From positions 1,860,001 to 1,924,000 of the forward strand of contig NZ_JBEVVA010000003.1 in NCBI RefSeq assembly GCF_049639735.1: a stretch of DNA of 64,000 nt. Reading direction: 5' to 3'. Source of the stretch: Elusimicrobium simillimum (GTDB lineage: Bacteria; Elusimicrobiota; Elusimicrobia; Elusimicrobiales; Elusimicrobiaceae). Below, piece after piece: positions 41,170 through 49,741 of the stretch. Position numbers and translations under genes: made by a program. Every line of letters begins with the position of its first letter. Within the stretch, counting starts at the first letter, position 1. The notes under the pieces are model-generated. The model saw nothing but the letters and a program-made list of their open reading frames with translations. It ran no database searches and was not told where the DNA came from.

Positions 41170-41808
41170 TTACCTGTCTAAAAACTTCTCAATTTCTTCA
41201 AAGACCTTTTGCTTTTCTTGGTTGCCGTCAACTTCTTTGTAATAAGTTTTACCTTTGTAAAACTCTACCACAGGCACTGTCTGCTGCTTATAAACTTCTA
41301 TCCTGTGATTAGCGGCTTCCTCGTTGTCATCGGCGCGCTGGTAAATATCAGTGCTGCCGCATTTAGGGCAATGCCCGTCAAAATTTTTTATAAACCTTAG
41401 GTTAAAAACATTACCGCAGTTATTACACTGGCGTCTCATAACTATGCGTTTGACAATTTCATCTTCAGGCAATTGTATGTTGATAACCGCCCTTATTTTT
41501 TCACTCATGCCTTTAATAATAACATGCAGTGCCTCGGCCTGGGCCTTGGTTCTGGGGTAACCGTCTAAAATAACGCCTTTGCCCCTATTTTCTAACGCTG
41601 TCTTTAAAAGACCGGACACCATTTCATCTGGCACCAAATTACCGTTGTCAATAAGTTTGGCCGCCTCTTTGCCGATTTCCGTGCCTTTTGCTATTTCTTC
41701 CCTAAGCAAATTGCCTGTGGAAATATGTTCTAAACCGTATTTCTCTTTTATTAAATCCGCTTGCGTACCCTTGCCTGCGCCGGGCGCGCCAAGTAAAACT
41801 ACTATCAT
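41170..41808 (-). CDS. adk: Adenylate kinase
   Basis: Interconverts ATP + AMP and 2 ADP. 212 residues, the long-LID form. P-loop GAPGAGKGTQ (residues 7-16), LDGYPRTKAQA, and a zinc-type LID with four cysteines (CNNCGNVFN...HCPKCG). SD AAGGGGT. Downstream of secY as usual. Confidence 0.97.
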   Translation of the reverse strand: MIVVLLGAPGAGKGTQADLIKEKYGLEHISTGNLLREEIAKGTEIGKEAAKLIDNGNLVPDEMVSGLLKTALENRGKGVILDGYPRTKAQAEALHVIIKGMSEKIRAVINIQLPEDEIVKRIVMRRQCNNCGNVFNLRFIKNFDGHCPKCGSTDIYQRADDNEEAANHRIEVYKQQTVPVVEFYKGKTYYKEVDGNQEKQKVFEEIEKFLDR

Positions 41809-41866
41809 AAAACACCCCTTCCTTAAAGTTACTAACTATAATTGGCGGGTGGAGTCTAAAAACTTA

Positions 41867-43204
41867 TTATTCCCCAACGTTGAACCAGCGGCGGCCTGCA
41901 AGTTTTTTGCCGCCTTTGAGTAAAGGTTCGTAATCTCTGGCCATTAAATGGGCCTGTATTTGGCCTGCGGTGTCTAACGCTACGCCGACAACAATCAGAA
42001 GCGCGGTACCGCCAAAACCAATTTGAATTTTGAAATATGATCTTAAAATATCAGGCATTACGGCAATTAAACATACAAACAACGCGCCTGATAATGTAAT
42101 TCTGTTTAGCACCCATTCCACATAATTTTTGGTGGGTTCACCGGGTCTGATACCGGGGATAAAACCGCCGTTCTTCTTCATATTTTCCGCTAAATCCGCG
42201 GGATTTATGGTCATGGAATTATAGAAGTAACAGAAGAAAATGATTAACGCCACAAACAGCAGTATAAAAAGCGGTGTGCCGGGGCCTATCCATTCCATAT
42301 ACTTCTGCACCCAAGCTGCTTCCTGGTTAAACTGCGCTATTGTAAGCGGCATGTAAATAATAGATGACGCGAAGATAACGGCGATAACGCCGCTCTGGTC
42401 AATTTTTAAAGGTAAATAGCTTGTCTGCCCGCCGTACATTTTGTTGCCTACCTGGCGTTTGGCGTACTGTACGGGTATCTGCCTTTGCGCTGTTTCTACC
42501 CATACAACAAAAGCCATAACTAAAACGATTACCGCAAATATGGCGATGGCTGTGAAAAACTGCATGTCGTTAGCCTGTACGTCTCTGATAATCTTCATTA
42601 TAGAGCTGGGCAGTCTGTCTACGATACCGGCGAAAATAATGAGGGAAATACCGTTGCCAATACCCTTTTCCGTAATCTGTTCGCCTAACCACATTACAAA
42701 CATTGTACCGGCGGCAAGCGTGATTGTCGTGGTAATGTAAAAACCAATAGACGGGTTCATAATAGCGGGTACGCCGGCGTATTCAAAATAGCTGAGGCCG
42801 TAGGTAATAGCAAGACCCTGGAGGGTGGCTAAAATTAAAGCGAAAATACGTGTAATTTGGTTATGTTTTCTTCTGCCGGCTTCGCCTTCTTTCTGCATGC
42901 GGTCAAGCGCCGGTATTAAGTGTGAACCCTGTACAAGGCCCATGATGATAGACGCGTTGATGTAAGGCATGATACCAAGGGCTAAAATTGAGAATCTGCT
43001 CATCGCGCCGCCCGAGAAAATATCTAAAAATCCAAGCACGCCGTTTGCCTGCATGGCAAACATTTGTTTAATAACTTCTGTATTTACACCCGGTATAGGT
43101 ATAGCTGCCGCTACCCTGAAAACAAGTAATGCACCTAACACAAAAAGCAGACGCTTTTTAAGTTCGGGCGCGTTAAAAATATTGGCCACTGTGTTGTTGT
43201 TCAT
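41867..43204 (-). CDS. secY: Preprotein translocase subunit SecY
   Basis: Channel of the Sec machinery. 445 residues with ten membrane helices. Typical blocks: FRVAAAIPIPGVN, LGIMPYINASIIMGL, and YAKRQVGNKMYGGQTSYLPLKI. It lies in spc-operon order after rplO, but with an unusually long 220-nt gap that contains two hairpins. Confidence 0.97.
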   Translation of the reverse strand: MNNNTVANIFNAPELKKRLLFVLGALLVFRVAAAIPIPGVNTEVIKQMFAMQANGVLGFLDIFSGGAMSRFSILALGIMPYINASIIMGLVQGSHLIPALDRMQKEGEAGRRKHNQITRIFALILATLQGLAITYGLSYFEYAGVPAIMNPSIGFYITTTITLAAGTMFVMWLGEQITEKGIGNGISLIIFAGIVDRLPSSIMKIIRDVQANDMQFFTAIAIFAVIVLVMAFVVWVETAQRQIPVQYAKRQVGNKMYGGQTSYLPLKIDQSGVIAVIFASSIIYMPLTIAQFNQEAAWVQKYMEWIGPGTPLFILLFVALIIFFCYFYNSMTINPADLAENMKKNGGFIPGIRPGEPTKNYVEWVLNRITLSGALFVCLIAVMPDILRSYFKIQIGFGGTALLIVVGVALDTAGQIQAHLMARDYEPLLKGGKKLAGRRWFNVGE

Positions 43205-43335
43205 TTGTTATCTCTCTATCAGAATTTAAAATTACTTCAAAAAATACTACCGCCGATAATATTTTTAAAAATAACGTTATTAATCTCCCTAAAACTTCTT
43301 AACCTTAAACAACCTACACTTATACTTTCTAATTT

Positions 43336-43413
43336 CTTCCCTTTTTAAAGGGAAGTGGCCGCCAGGCCGATGGGTTAAAACTTTTACTCCGGGCCGCCGT
43401 TACAGCGGCCCGG
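43336..43413 (-). repeat. Two hairpins in the rplO-secY gap
   Basis: CTTCCCTTT/AAAGGGAAG (43336-43355) and CCGGGCCGC/GCGGCCCGG (43389-43413). Neither has a U-tract on the minus strand. The part GGGAAGTGGCCGCCAGGCCG looks like a dispersed intergenic repeat. The remaining gap sequence 43205-43335 is AT-rich with nothing recognised. Confidence 0.5.
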
Positions 43414-43424
43414 AAGTATAAAAC

Positions 43425-43925
43425 TTATTTTTTGGCTTTTGCTTTTTTTACTTCTTTTACTTCTTCTTTTTTAGCTTTAGCAATTACCGTCACAGCGCCG
43501 CCCGCTTTTTCAATAGCGGCTTTGGCTGTGCCTGAGAAACCGTGCGCTGTTACTTTAAGCCCTTTTTTGAGCTCGCCCGTACCAAGCACTTTTACTCTTT
43601 TAATACATTTAACTAAACCGGCTTTTTTAAGCGTTTCAGGTGTAACTTCGTCACCCGCTTTAAAAGCTTTTTCTAGTGAACCGATATTTACATAAGAGTA
43701 TTTGTTAGTGAAAGTAGCGTTAGAAAAACCGCTTTTCGGCACTCTTCTGTAAAGAGGCATCTGGCCGCCTTCTTTACTCTCTTTTTTTGTATTACCGGAA
43801 CGTGAGGACTGGCCTTTCATACCTTTACCGGCGCTGCGGCCAATACCGCTGCCTACGCCAAGACCAATTCTTTTCTTTTTGTGTTTAGCCCCAAATTTTG
43901 GGGAAAGTGTGCTAAGATTTACCAT
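43425..43925 (-). CDS. rplO: 50S ribosomal protein L15
   Basis: 166 residues; glycine-rich N-terminus KKRIGLGVGSGIGRSAGKGMKGQSSRSG, core PLYRRVPKSGFSN, and a Lys/Ala/Glu-rich tail of about 20 residues. The rpmD gene (L30), which normally precedes rplO, is absent: only 16 nt separate it from rpsE. Confidence 0.96.
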   Translation of the reverse strand: MVNLSTLSPKFGAKHKKKRIGLGVGSGIGRSAGKGMKGQSSRSGNTKKESKEGGQMPLYRRVPKSGFSNATFTNKYSYVNIGSLEKAFKAGDEVTPETLKKAGLVKCIKRVKVLGTGELKKGLKVTAHGFSGTAKAAIEKAGGAVTVIAKAKKEEVKEVKKAKAKK

Positions 43926-43941
43926 AATTGTCTCCCCTTAA

Positions 43942-44508
43942 TTATTTGGCCTCTACAGCTTCCGCTGCAGCAGTTGTTTTGCCCTTAAGCGCGTTTACGG
44001 CTTCTTTGGTTTTAAGGGTTTTTAATGCTTCCATTGTCGCGTATACGAGGTTGCAAGCATTTGTGCTGCCAAGACTCTTGGCAAGGATGTTCTTAATGCC
44101 GGCCGCTTCTAATACTGAGCGGGCGCCCGCGCCGGCGATAACGCCGGAACCGGGTGCGGCAGGGTGCATCCAAACTGAGCTTGCGCCAAATTTACCGATA
44201 GTTTCGTGAGGAATTGTCTCATTTACTACGGGGAAGGTAATCATGTGTTTTCTGGCGTGTGATTCAGCCTTAGCTATAGCTAACTGGACCTGGTTTGCTT
44301 TACCTATAGCGGCGCCTACTTTGCCGTTACCGTTGCCTACCACTACCAGCGCTCTGAAACCAAAGCGTTTACCGCCTTTAACAACCTTTGCTGTTCTGGC
44401 AACATTGACCACTGTCATAGTGCCTTCTTCGGGTCTCCTTACTGGAAACTCGGCTCTTTTGCCTTTCGCTTCTTTTTTGTTCTGTGTTTTATTTGTATCA
44501 GTAACCAT
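43942..44508 (-). CDS. rpsE: 30S ribosomal protein S5
   Basis: 188 residues. Lysine-rich N-terminal extension of about 25 residues, then the double-stranded RNA-binding-like domain (VVNVARTAKVVKGGKRFGFR, ALVVVGNGNGKVGAAIGKA) and the Ser/Gly block GVIAGAGARSVLEAAGI. Spc operon between rplR and rplO. Confidence 0.97.
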   Translation of the reverse strand: MVTDTNKTQNKKEAKGKRAEFPVRRPEEGTMTVVNVARTAKVVKGGKRFGFRALVVVGNGNGKVGAAIGKANQVQLAIAKAESHARKHMITFPVVNETIPHETIGKFGASSVWMHPAAPGSGVIAGAGARSVLEAAGIKNILAKSLGSTNACNLVYATMEALKTLKTKEAVNALKGKTTAAAEAVEAK

Positions 44509-44524
44509 TTTTTATAATCCCGAA

Positions 44525-44890
44525 TTAGAATTTTAAACCGGCTTCTCTGGCAGCGTCGGCCAGGGCTTTGATTCTGCCGTGGTAGATTCTGCCGCCGCGG
44601 TCAAACATAACTTCCGTTACGCCGGCGTCTTTGGCTTTCTTGGCTATTACTTCGCCAAGCGCTTTGGCCGCTTCTATGCTCTTGCCGGAAGCTTTAAATT
44701 TGCCTTCCAGTTCTTTTGACAATGTTGTGGCACAAACTAATGTTTTGCCTTCATTATCGTCAATGATTTGAGCGTATAAGTAGTTAAGTGACCTGTAAAC
44801 AGACAATCTGGGTCTGCGTATACCGCCCTCTATGAGGTTTTTGCGGGTTCTTGCTTTACGGTATTGGTATCTTTCTTGCTTAGTTATCAT
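44525..44890 (-). CDS. rplR: 50S ribosomal protein L18
   Basis: 121 residues. 5S rRNA-binding protein; RPRLSVYRSLNYLYAQIIDD and the end GGRIYHGRIKALADAAREAGLKF are family signatures. Spc operon, 2 nt after rplF. Confidence 0.97.
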   Translation of the reverse strand: MITKQERYQYRKARTRKNLIEGGIRRPRLSVYRSLNYLYAQIIDDNEGKTLVCATTLSKELEGKFKASGKSIEAAKALGEVIAKKAKDAGVTEVMFDRGGRIYHGRIKALADAAREAGLKF

Positions 44891-44892
44891 AA

Positions 44893-45447
44893 TTATTTGC
44901 CTCCAGCAGCTGTCTTACCGGCTTTTCTGGCGATGTGTTCGCCCTGGTATTTAATACCGCTGCCTTTATAAGGTTCAGGAGGTCTTACTCTTCTGATTTT
45001 GGCCGCAAAATCACCGACTATAAATTTGTCGCTGCCCTTGATTTCAAGAGTATTTGCTTTGCCGTCGTAGGTTGCTGTAACGCCTGTAGGTATATCAAAA
45101 ATTACCGGGTGGGAAAGACCCACTTCCACAGTAAGTTTTGTACCGGCTACAATAGCTTTGTAACCTAAACCGTTGATTTCCAACACTTTCGCAAACCCTT
45201 TGTCTACGCCTTCAACAATGTTGCTGACGTTGGCGCGGGTTGTGCCGTGAATGGCGTTTAAAAGTTTGGCTTTAGATTCGTCGGCTATTTTAATGCTTAA
45301 TAAACCATTGTCTAAAACAGCGTTTAAACCTGCGGGTAAGGTGTAGTTAAGTGTGCCTAAAGGGCCTGTTGCCGTAACAACGTCGCCTTTAACATCAACT
45401 TTTACTTTGGCGGGAACTGTGATAATTTTTTTACCAATTCTGCTCAT
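44893..45447 (-). CDS. rplF: 50S ribosomal protein L6
   Basis: 184 residues from the ATG at 45447 (MSRIGKKIITVPA; SD AGGGGGA); the upstream in-frame start at 45489 is inside rpsH and rejected. C-terminal signature PPEPYKGSGIKYQGEHIARKAGK. Binds 23S rRNA near the factor-binding site. Spc operon. Confidence 0.97.
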   Translation of the reverse strand: MSRIGKKIITVPAKVKVDVKGDVVTATGPLGTLNYTLPAGLNAVLDNGLLSIKIADESKAKLLNAIHGTTRANVSNIVEGVDKGFAKVLEINGLGYKAIVAGTKLTVEVGLSHPVIFDIPTGVTATYDGKANTLEIKGSDKFIVGDFAAKIRRVRPPEPYKGSGIKYQGEHIARKAGKTAAGGK

Positions 45448-45457
45448 TTGTTCCCCC

Positions 45458-45850
45458 TTACCAGATTTGACAGAGAAGCTCGCCGCCAATTTTAGCTTCT
45501 TTGGCTGCTGCGTCTGTCATAATGCCTTTGGATGTTGATAAAATTGTTATACCAAAAGCGCCGCGAACGCGGGGGATGTCCGTATAAGAGCTATACACTC
45601 TCTGCCCCGGGCGGGAAAGTCTTTTAAGACCAGTGATAACAACGTCGTTTTCAGGGGTGTATTTTAAGAATACTCTTACTACGCCGCCTTTTGTTTCGTT
45701 GTGCACGGCTTTGTAGTTGGCTATGTAGCCTTCTTCTTTTAACACGCGTGCGAGTTCTGTCTTAATTTTAGAAAAAGGGATATCCACTTTTTCTTTTCTT
45801 TTCATATTAGCGTTTCTTATTCTTGTTAAGAAATCTGATATAGGATCCAT
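45458..45850 (-). CDS. rpsH: 30S ribosomal protein S8
   Basis: 130 residues from the ATG at 45850 (MDPISDFLTRIRNAN; GGAGG 10 nt upstream). The C-terminal GAFGITILSTSKGIMTDAAA signature is present. In other bacteria S8 represses the spc operon by binding near rplE. The gap to rpsN upstream is 103 nt, long for this operon. Confidence 0.96.
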   Translation of the reverse strand: MDPISDFLTRIRNANMKRKEKVDIPFSKIKTELARVLKEEGYIANYKAVHNETKGGVVRVFLKYTPENDVVITGLKRLSRPGQRVYSSYTDIPRVRGAFGITILSTSKGIMTDAAAKEAKIGGELLCQIW

Positions 45851-45953
45851 GTTTATTCGGCCTCCAAAAACCATTTTCCGCAATTTGAATTTCTATGACG
45901 CATGCGCGCCATACGCGGAGTTAGTTTTCGCTGTGAAGCCTCCTCCTTATAAA

Positions 45954-46139
45954 TTACCAGCTTGATTTTCTGACACCCGGGATTAAGCCCTGGTGCGCCA
46001 TTTTTCTGAGGCAGATTCTGCAAAGACCGAAATCTCTGTAATAACCTCTGGGGCGGCCGCAAACCTGACATCTGTTATGATATCTGACTGCGTACTTCTG
46101 CGGTTTCGCCATTTTTGCAACCCATGCTTTTGTAGCCAT
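45954..46139 (-). CDS. rpsN: 30S ribosomal protein S14, type Z
   Basis: 61 residues. Zinc-binding CxxC pairs are C24/C27 (RCQVCG) and C40/C43 (LCRICL); the end LIPGVRKSSW is typical. The short zinc form is the one found in most non-proteobacterial phyla. Spc operon between rplE and rpsH. Confidence 0.97.
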   Translation of the reverse strand: MATKAWVAKMAKPQKYAVRYHNRCQVCGRPRGYYRDFGLCRICLRKMAHQGLIPGVRKSSW

Positions 46140-46153
46140 ATTGAAATTGCTCC

Positions 46154-46738
46154 TTATTTCTTTCTAAACGGCAAACCTAAATAGGTAAGCAGTAATCTGC
46201 CGCCGTTATCGTCCGTGGCTGTGGTAACGAATGTTATGTTCATACCATGTGCTTTAGGTGACTTTTCAACGTCAACTTCAGGAAAAATGTAATGCTCTTT
46301 AAGACCTAAGTTTAAGTTGCCTTTGCCGTCAAAGCATTTTTCATTAAAGCCCTGGAAGTCTCTTATGCGGGGTGACGCTATGGAGATAAATCTGTCCATA
46401 AATTCATACATCTTGTCGCCGCGCAGAGTTACGCGTACGCCTATAGGCATACCTTCTCTAAGCTTAAAGTTTGAGATGGATTTTTTGGCTCTTCTTACCT
46501 GTGAGGCTTGGCCTGAAATTTCCGTCAGGTCAGCTTTAAGGATGTCGAGAACTTTAATATCTTCTCTTGCTTCGGGCACACCTATGTTGATAACAATCTT
46601 TTCAAGTTTAGGTGCGGCCATAGGGCTTTTAACGCCTAAATCTTTCATAAGCGCGGGAAGAACTTTGCCGTTATACAAAGCTTTTAATCTGGGCTGGCTG
46701 GCAGCCGCTTTTGTTGTTTTTTTTGTTTCTGTTGTCAT
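46154..46738 (-). CDS. rplE: 50S ribosomal protein L5
   Basis: 194 residues. An N-terminal basic extension of about 15 residues, then LKALYNGKVLPALMKDLG, KLEKIVINIGVPEA and the end MNITFVTTATDDNGGRLLLTYLGLPFRKK. 5S rRNA-binding protein of the central protuberance. Confidence 0.97.
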   Translation of the reverse strand: MTTETKKTTKAAASQPRLKALYNGKVLPALMKDLGVKSPMAAPKLEKIVINIGVPEAREDIKVLDILKADLTEISGQASQVRRAKKSISNFKLREGMPIGVRVTLRGDKMYEFMDRFISIASPRIRDFQGFNEKCFDGKGNLNLGLKEHYIFPEVDVEKSPKAHGMNITFVTTATDDNGGRLLLTYLGLPFRKK

Positions 46739-46739
46739 T

Positions 46740-47054
46740 TTACTTGGCCTTCGTAACGGTTTCTTCGCATTTGCGGCATACTCTAACCTTTTCGCCGTTG
46801 TCTAAGACTTTGGCTTTAGGGGTCATGGCTTTGCTGCATTTGGGGCAGACTAAAGCAACATTAGAAATATGCAAAGGGGCTTCTACTTTAACGATGCCGC
46901 CTTTTTTATTGCCGGCAGGCTTTTCATGCTTGCTGACAATGTTTATGCCGGAGACTACTACCTGGCTTTTGGCAAGATCGATGCTCTTAATTTCGCCTTT
47001 TTTGCCTTTATCTTTGCCGGAAAGGATTAATACGTTATCGTTTTTCTTCAACAT
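46740..47054 (-). CDS. rplX: 50S ribosomal protein L24
   Basis: 104 residues. KOW motif NVLILSGKDKGKKGEIKSID at the N-terminus, and a C-terminal zinc-ribbon-like CPKC...CRKC pair. Assembly initiator of the large subunit. Spc operon. Confidence 0.97.
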   Translation of the reverse strand: MLKKNDNVLILSGKDKGKKGEIKSIDLAKSQVVVSGINIVSKHEKPAGNKKGGIVKVEAPLHISNVALVCPKCSKAMTPKAKVLDNGEKVRVCRKCEETVTKAK

Positions 47055-47055
47055 A

Positions 47056-47424
47056 TTAGATTACCTCCGGGGCAAGTGAGATAATCTTAAGAAAGTTTTT
47101 ATCTCTGAGTTCTCTGGCTATCGGGCCGAAAACACGGGTGCCTTTAGGTTCGCCGTTTTCGTTAATTACGCAGACTGCGTTTTCGTCGAAACGGATATAG
47201 GTGCCGTCTTTTCTTCTTTTTTCTCTGGCCACGCGTACTACTACCGCGCGGACAACGTCGCCCTTCTTAATGCTTGATGTAGGGATCGCATCTCTGACGG
47301 AGCACATAATAACATCTCCCAAAGTTGCGATATCCCTGTGGTGACCGCCGCGCACTTTAAAGCATTGCACTTTTCTTGCGCCGGAATTGTCAGCCACGTT
47401 TATAATGCTTCTTAACTGAATCAT
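47056..47424 (-). CDS. rplN: 50S ribosomal protein L14
   Basis: 122 residues, full length. MIQLRSIINVADNSGARKVQ start and GTRVFGPIARELRDKNFLKIISLAPEVI end. First gene of the classical spc part, 15 nt after rpsQ. Confidence 0.98.
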   Translation of the reverse strand: MIQLRSIINVADNSGARKVQCFKVRGGHHRDIATLGDVIMCSVRDAIPTSSIKKGDVVRAVVVRVAREKRRKDGTYIRFDENAVCVINENGEPKGTRVFGPIARELRDKNFLKIISLAPEVI

Positions 47425-47439
47425 ACGTTTAACTCCGTA

Positions 47440-47712
47440 CTAGTTTATTGCCTTATCAACAATTTTGGAGACTCTCCATCTCTTCATTTTGCTGATAGGT
47501 CTGGTGCTCATTATTTCTACTTTGTCACCGATTTTAGCTTCATTGCCTTCATCATGGGCGTGGTATTTGGCAGCTCTTTTTAAAGTTTTGCTGTACAGAC
47601 CGTGTCTTACCAGTCTTTCCACTTCCACTACACATGTTTTGTTACCTTTGTCAGATACAACAACGCCGGCTAAAACTTTTCTCTTTCCACGAGTTTCTTT
47701 ATTTTCTTCCAT
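47440..47712 (-). CDS. rpsQ: 30S ribosomal protein S17
   Basis: 90 residues. OB fold; GVVVSDKGNKTCVVEVERLVRH and IMSTRPISKMKRWRVSKIVD are typical. Follows rpmC by 8 nt. Confidence 0.97.
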   Translation of the reverse strand: MEENKETRGKRKVLAGVVVSDKGNKTCVVEVERLVRHGLYSKTLKRAAKYHAHDEGNEAKIGDKVEIMSTRPISKMKRWRVSKIVDKAIN

Positions 47713-47720
47713 AGTTTCCT

Positions 47721-47924
47721 CTATTTCTGCCCTTCTTTCTGATTGATCAGCGTTTTTAAAAGAGCAATCTCGCGTCTTACAGCCCTAATCTCTAACGGGT
47801 TGGCTACCGGAGTGGTGCTGTGTTTGAAAAGAAGATTGAACTTCTTTTCCTGCGCTTTTACGAGCAAATCGCTAAGCTCGGCCGCGCTTTTCTTTTTTAA
47901 AGTTTCTTTTTCTTTGGTTTTCAT
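47721..47924 (-). CDS. rpmC: 50S ribosomal protein L29
   Basis: 67 residues, two-helix hairpin; KKKSAAELSDLLVKAQEKKFNLLFKH and EIRAVRREIALLKTLINQK. At the exit tunnel near L23. Follows rplP by 3 nt. Confidence 0.95.
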   Translation of the reverse strand: MKTKEKETLKKKSAAELSDLLVKAQEKKFNLLFKHSTTPVANPLEIRAVRREIALLKTLINQKEGQK

Positions 47925-47927
47925 ATA

Positions 47928-48338
47928 CTACCTTCTGGCTACCAGTTTAGTTTTTATAGGCAACTTGTCAGACGCCATTCTCATGGCTTGTTTGGCTGTT
48001 GCAAGGTCTAAACCTTCTACTTCAAAAAGTATATGACCCGGCTTAACTACCGCAACCCAATGGTCGGGAGCGCCCTTACCTTTACCCATACGGGTTTCGG
48101 CGGGATGCTTGGTTATCGCTTTGTCCGGGAAAATTCTTGTCCACATTTTCCCTTTCTTTTTAGCGTAACGTGAAATTGCGATACGGGCAGACTCAATCTG
48201 TCTTGCTGTAATCCATTTAGGCTCTAAAGCTTTAAGGCCAAATTCACCAAAAGCGACTGTCGCGCCTCTTTTAGCAACACCTTTAATGCGGGGAGCGGAA
48301 AACGGTTTTCTGTACTTTACTCTTTTAGGCATCAACAT
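47928..48338 (-). CDS. rplP: 50S ribosomal protein L16
   Basis: 136 residues. MLMPKRVKYRKPFSAPRIKG start; MGKGKGAPDHWVAVVKPGHILFEVEG signature. SD GGAGAGAG. Contacts the A-site tRNA elbow region. Confidence 0.97.
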   Translation of the reverse strand: MLMPKRVKYRKPFSAPRIKGVAKRGATVAFGEFGLKALEPKWITARQIESARIAISRYAKKKGKMWTRIFPDKAITKHPAETRMGKGKGAPDHWVAVVKPGHILFEVEGLDLATAKQAMRMASDKLPIKTKLVARR

Positions 48339-48353
48339 ATGTTTTCTCTCTCC

Positions 48354-49076
48354 TTATTTAGAATCCGCGACGGTTTCAGCTACACCGGCAGTTGATTCAC
48401 CGCTAAGTTCTCTGTGCTTTCTGAGTTCATGCAGGATTTCTTTGGGTGATTTGGCAAAGTGGGTTTTCTTGAAAATCCAAACTTTGCAGCCGATTTTACC
48501 GCTGATTGTCATAGCTTCAGCGAAACCGTAGTCAATATCGGCACAGAGTGTGTGTAAAGGCACGCGGCCTTCTCTTTTCCATTCTGTGCGGGCAATTTCT
48601 GCGCCGCCTAAGCGGCCGGAAACCATTATTTTAATACCTAATGCTTTACCGGAAAGAGCCTTTTCAATGGCTTTCTTCATGGCTGCGCCGTAGTGGGCGC
48701 GTTTTTCAATCTGCATGCAGATTGACTGCGCGACTAAGTTAGCGTCTGTTTCAGGATTTTTGATTTCGACGACGTTAACAAATGTTTTGCTGCCTGTCAT
48801 CTTTTCTAAATCTTTTCTGAGCTGCTCAATATCAGCGCCTTTTTTGCCGATAACTACACCCGGTCTGGCTGTATTAATGTTAACTCTTAAAAATGCGCCC
48901 GCTCTTTCGATACCGACGGAGCTGATGGCTGCCATTTTAAAGCGTTCTTCAATAAGTTCTCTGATTCTCTTATCTTCTATAATCAAGGCCGGCATATTCT
49001 TAGGTGCAAACCAGCGGCTTTGCCAATCTTGAGTATAACCTAACCTTAGACCTCTGGGGTTAATCTTATGTCCCAT
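48354..49076 (-). CDS. rpsC: 30S ribosomal protein S3
   Basis: 240 residues. KH domain with GVVIGKKGADIEQLRKDLEK, and the C-terminal domain with KIMVSGRLGGAEIARTEWKREGRVPLHT. The final 20 residues are Ser/Ala-rich. mRNA entry channel protein. Confidence 0.97.
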   Translation of the reverse strand: MGHKINPRGLRLGYTQDWQSRWFAPKNMPALIIEDKRIRELIEERFKMAAISSVGIERAGAFLRVNINTARPGVVIGKKGADIEQLRKDLEKMTGSKTFVNVVEIKNPETDANLVAQSICMQIEKRAHYGAAMKKAIEKALSGKALGIKIMVSGRLGGAEIARTEWKREGRVPLHTLCADIDYGFAEAMTISGKIGCKVWIFKKTHFAKSPKEILHELRKHRELSGESTAGVAETVADSK

Positions 49077-49079
49077 AAG

Positions 49080-49436
49080 TTAACGTCCTCCCTTTTCGTC
49101 TGATACAACCACGGTTAGGTGGCACATGCTCTTTCTGTAGGGCATGGCTCTGCCTTGGGGGCCGGGCTGGATCCTTCTTAAATTGCTCATTGGGCCAATA
49201 TCGGCATAAGCTTCTTTAATATATACTTTGCTCATGTCAATTTTTTTGCCCAGTTTAACTTCTAAGTTAGCTGCTGCGCTATGTACGGTTTTGTAGACAA
49301 GTTCCGCTGTTCTTTTTTCAATAAAGGGCAGTACTTCTTCTGCTACTTTTACGTTTTTGCCTCTTATTTGATCAAGTACCAAGCCGACTTTTCTGCTACC
49401 GAATCTCTGAAATTTTGCTTTTGCAAAAGCTTCCAT
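49080..49436 (-). CDS. rplV: 50S ribosomal protein L22
   Basis: 118 residues from the ATG at 49436 (SD GAGAGG); the apparent earlier start at 49454 is a TTG. The signature YIKEAYADIGPMSNLRRIQPGPQGRAMPYRK forms the tunnel hairpin. S10 operon. Confidence 0.95.
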   Translation of the reverse strand: MEAFAKAKFQRFGSRKVGLVLDQIRGKNVKVAEEVLPFIEKRTAELVYKTVHSAAANLEVKLGKKIDMSKVYIKEAYADIGPMSNLRRIQPGPQGRAMPYRKSMCHLTVVVSDEKGGR

Positions 49437-49454
49437 ATTATCTTGACCTCTCAA

Positions 49455-49739
49455 TTACTTTAAGGCGGTGGATTCTTTCGTCATGCCACCGTGGGACTTA
49501 AATATTCTGGTGAAAGAAAATTCGCCAAGTTTATGACCAACCATTCTTTCACTTACATATACAGGAAGGAATTTTTTGCCATTATGCACCATAAATGTGT
49601 GCCCGATAAATTCCGGCACTATAGTACATGCCCTTGCCCATGTTTTGATGGGTTTCTTTTCATTAGAAGTATTCATAGCCTGAACCTTTTCTAATAATTT
49701 AATGTCTATAAAAGGACCTTTTTTTGTAGATCTTCCCAT
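49455..49739 (-). CDS. rpsS: 30S ribosomal protein S19
   Basis: 94 residues. MGRSTKKGPFIDIKLLEKV start, KTWARACTIVPEFIGHTFMVHNGKKFLPVYV core. Pairs with S13 at the head. S10 operon. Confidence 0.98.
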   Translation of the reverse strand: MGRSTKKGPFIDIKLLEKVQAMNTSNEKKPIKTWARACTIVPEFIGHTFMVHNGKKFLPVYVSERMVGHKLGEFSFTRIFKSHGGMTKESTALK

Positions 49740-49741
49740 AA

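Noticed and set aside
45853..46071. 72-codon minus-strand ORF overlapping rpsN
   Set aside because: Out of frame with the conserved rpsN product; only its last 19 codons lie outside rpsN.
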